From Paeniglutamicibacter antarcticus (GTDB lineage: Bacteria > Actinomycetota > Actinomycetes > Actinomycetales > Micrococcaceae), in the NCBI RefSeq assembly GCF_900010755.1, contig NZ_CZJT01000082.1, positions 62,001 through 126,000 on the forward strand: 64,000 nucleotides of DNA. Direction: 5' to 3'. Both the position numbers and the translations under genes were made by a program. Shown one piece after another: positions 63,714-64,000 of this stretch. The notes below the pieces were generated by a model. That model had not been told where the DNA came from and did not search any database. It saw only the letters and a list, made by a program, of their open reading frames with translations. The stretch's first letter is position 1. Each line of letters begins with the position of its first letter.

Positions 63714-64000
63714 CGGATGACCTCCCGGTAGATTTCGGCAAGCGAGGGGCGTTGCGGGGCGAATTCGGTGACGCTTCCGCGAACAATCGCCGTGCGCAGG
63801 ATGCGTTGGGCAGCTTCTTCGGAGGCAAACTCGACGACCGCCCGGGGCCCGGCAACATCGTGCACCGTGACCTCGGGTTGTTCGCGCAGCCACCCGGCAT
63901 CCGGCGGGGTGACCAGCACGTGCGTCGATTTGGCCCGGTCGCGCAGCTCGCCTGCGGATCCCGAGGCGACGATCTTGCCGTCGGCCAACACCACCAGGTT
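63710..64000 (-). CDS. ABC transporter ATPase, C-terminal part (cut by window end)
   Basis: Only the end is inside the window: NLVVLADGKIVASGSAGELRDR, the segment just after the H-loop of an ABC ATPase, then a DUF4162-type C-terminal domain (PPDAGWLREQPEV, SLAEIYREVIR). The frame is open to the window edge. It drives the ABC-2 permease encoded next. Confidence 0.9.
   Translation of the reverse strand, partial: NLVVLADGKIVASGSAGELRDRAKSTHVLVTPPDAGWLREQPEVTVHDVAGPRAVVEFASEEAAQRILRTAIVRGSVTEFAPQRPSLAEIYREVIR

Overview
The window is high-GC actinobacterial DNA, most likely from a Micrococcaceae member (Arthrobacter, Paeniglutamicibacter or Glutamicibacter type). The grounds are the Asp23/DUF6286/AmaP cluster, a putrescine oxidase that looks very close to the Kocuria/Micrococcus enzyme, a type I Idi, frequent GTG and TTG starts, and ATGA or TAATG stop/start overlaps. 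It reads as ordinary chromosome with scattered decay. I see no prophage, no CRISPR array and no rRNA.

Layout. 1-2.3 kb: end of an Asp23/Gls24 envelope-stress operon, a GlsB-type membrane protein and a fragment of an IS982 transposase. 2.3-5.8 kb: a nucleoside hydrolase fused to an adenine deaminase, and an MFS transporter. 5.8-13.7 kb (minus strand): a complete kdp potassium-uptake operon, read as 27-aa peptide-kdpF-A-B-C-D-E. 13.8-17.5 kb: a lipoprotein, two decayed secreted-protein genes and a SurA_N-like lipoprotein. 17.6-22.5 kb (minus): pxpA-pxpBC-biotin carboxylase/BCCP-gntR, a 5-oxoproline-type operon. 22.6-25 kb: small membrane and hypothetical proteins.

24.4-29.1 kb: TetR regulator, putrescine oxidase, universal stress protein and APC permease, a likely amine-uptake and oxidation unit. 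29.3-33.9 kb: idi, then etfB-etfA-cytochrome b-acyl-CoA dehydrogenase. 34-35.6 kb: RidA, Lrp/AsnC and a small HTH gene. Two tRNA-Ala genes (CGC at 35.7 kb, GGC at 43.3 kb) bracket a set holding a DUF1016/YhcG nuclease remnant, a carboxyethylornithine-synthase-like enzyme, AlkB, a VanJ-like hydrolase, an FAD reductase, an MFS pump and its TetR neighbour.

43.4-53.9 kb: VOC protein, APH-type kinase, flavodoxin-like protein, SH3-NodB deacetylase, galT-galK with a divergent DeoR regulator, ogt, a TIGR01777 epimerase, an S10 carboxypeptidase and a DUF4282 protein. 54-60.5 kb: a proline-use locus (putP, LysR regulator, putA). 60.5-64 kb: a DUF2975-XRE pair behind a nested palindrome, a doubly inactivated hicAB toxin-antitoxin pair and an ABC-2 exporter cut by the window end.

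Recurring themes are nitrogen and carbon salvage (purines, 5-oxoproline, putrescine, proline, galactose), each next to a plausible local regulator, and a scatter of freshly broken genes. No clearly new multi-gene system is proven here. The best candidates for follow-up are the kdp leader peptide, the hydrolase-deaminase fusion, the biotin carboxylase joined to PxpABC, and the etf-cytochrome b cluster.
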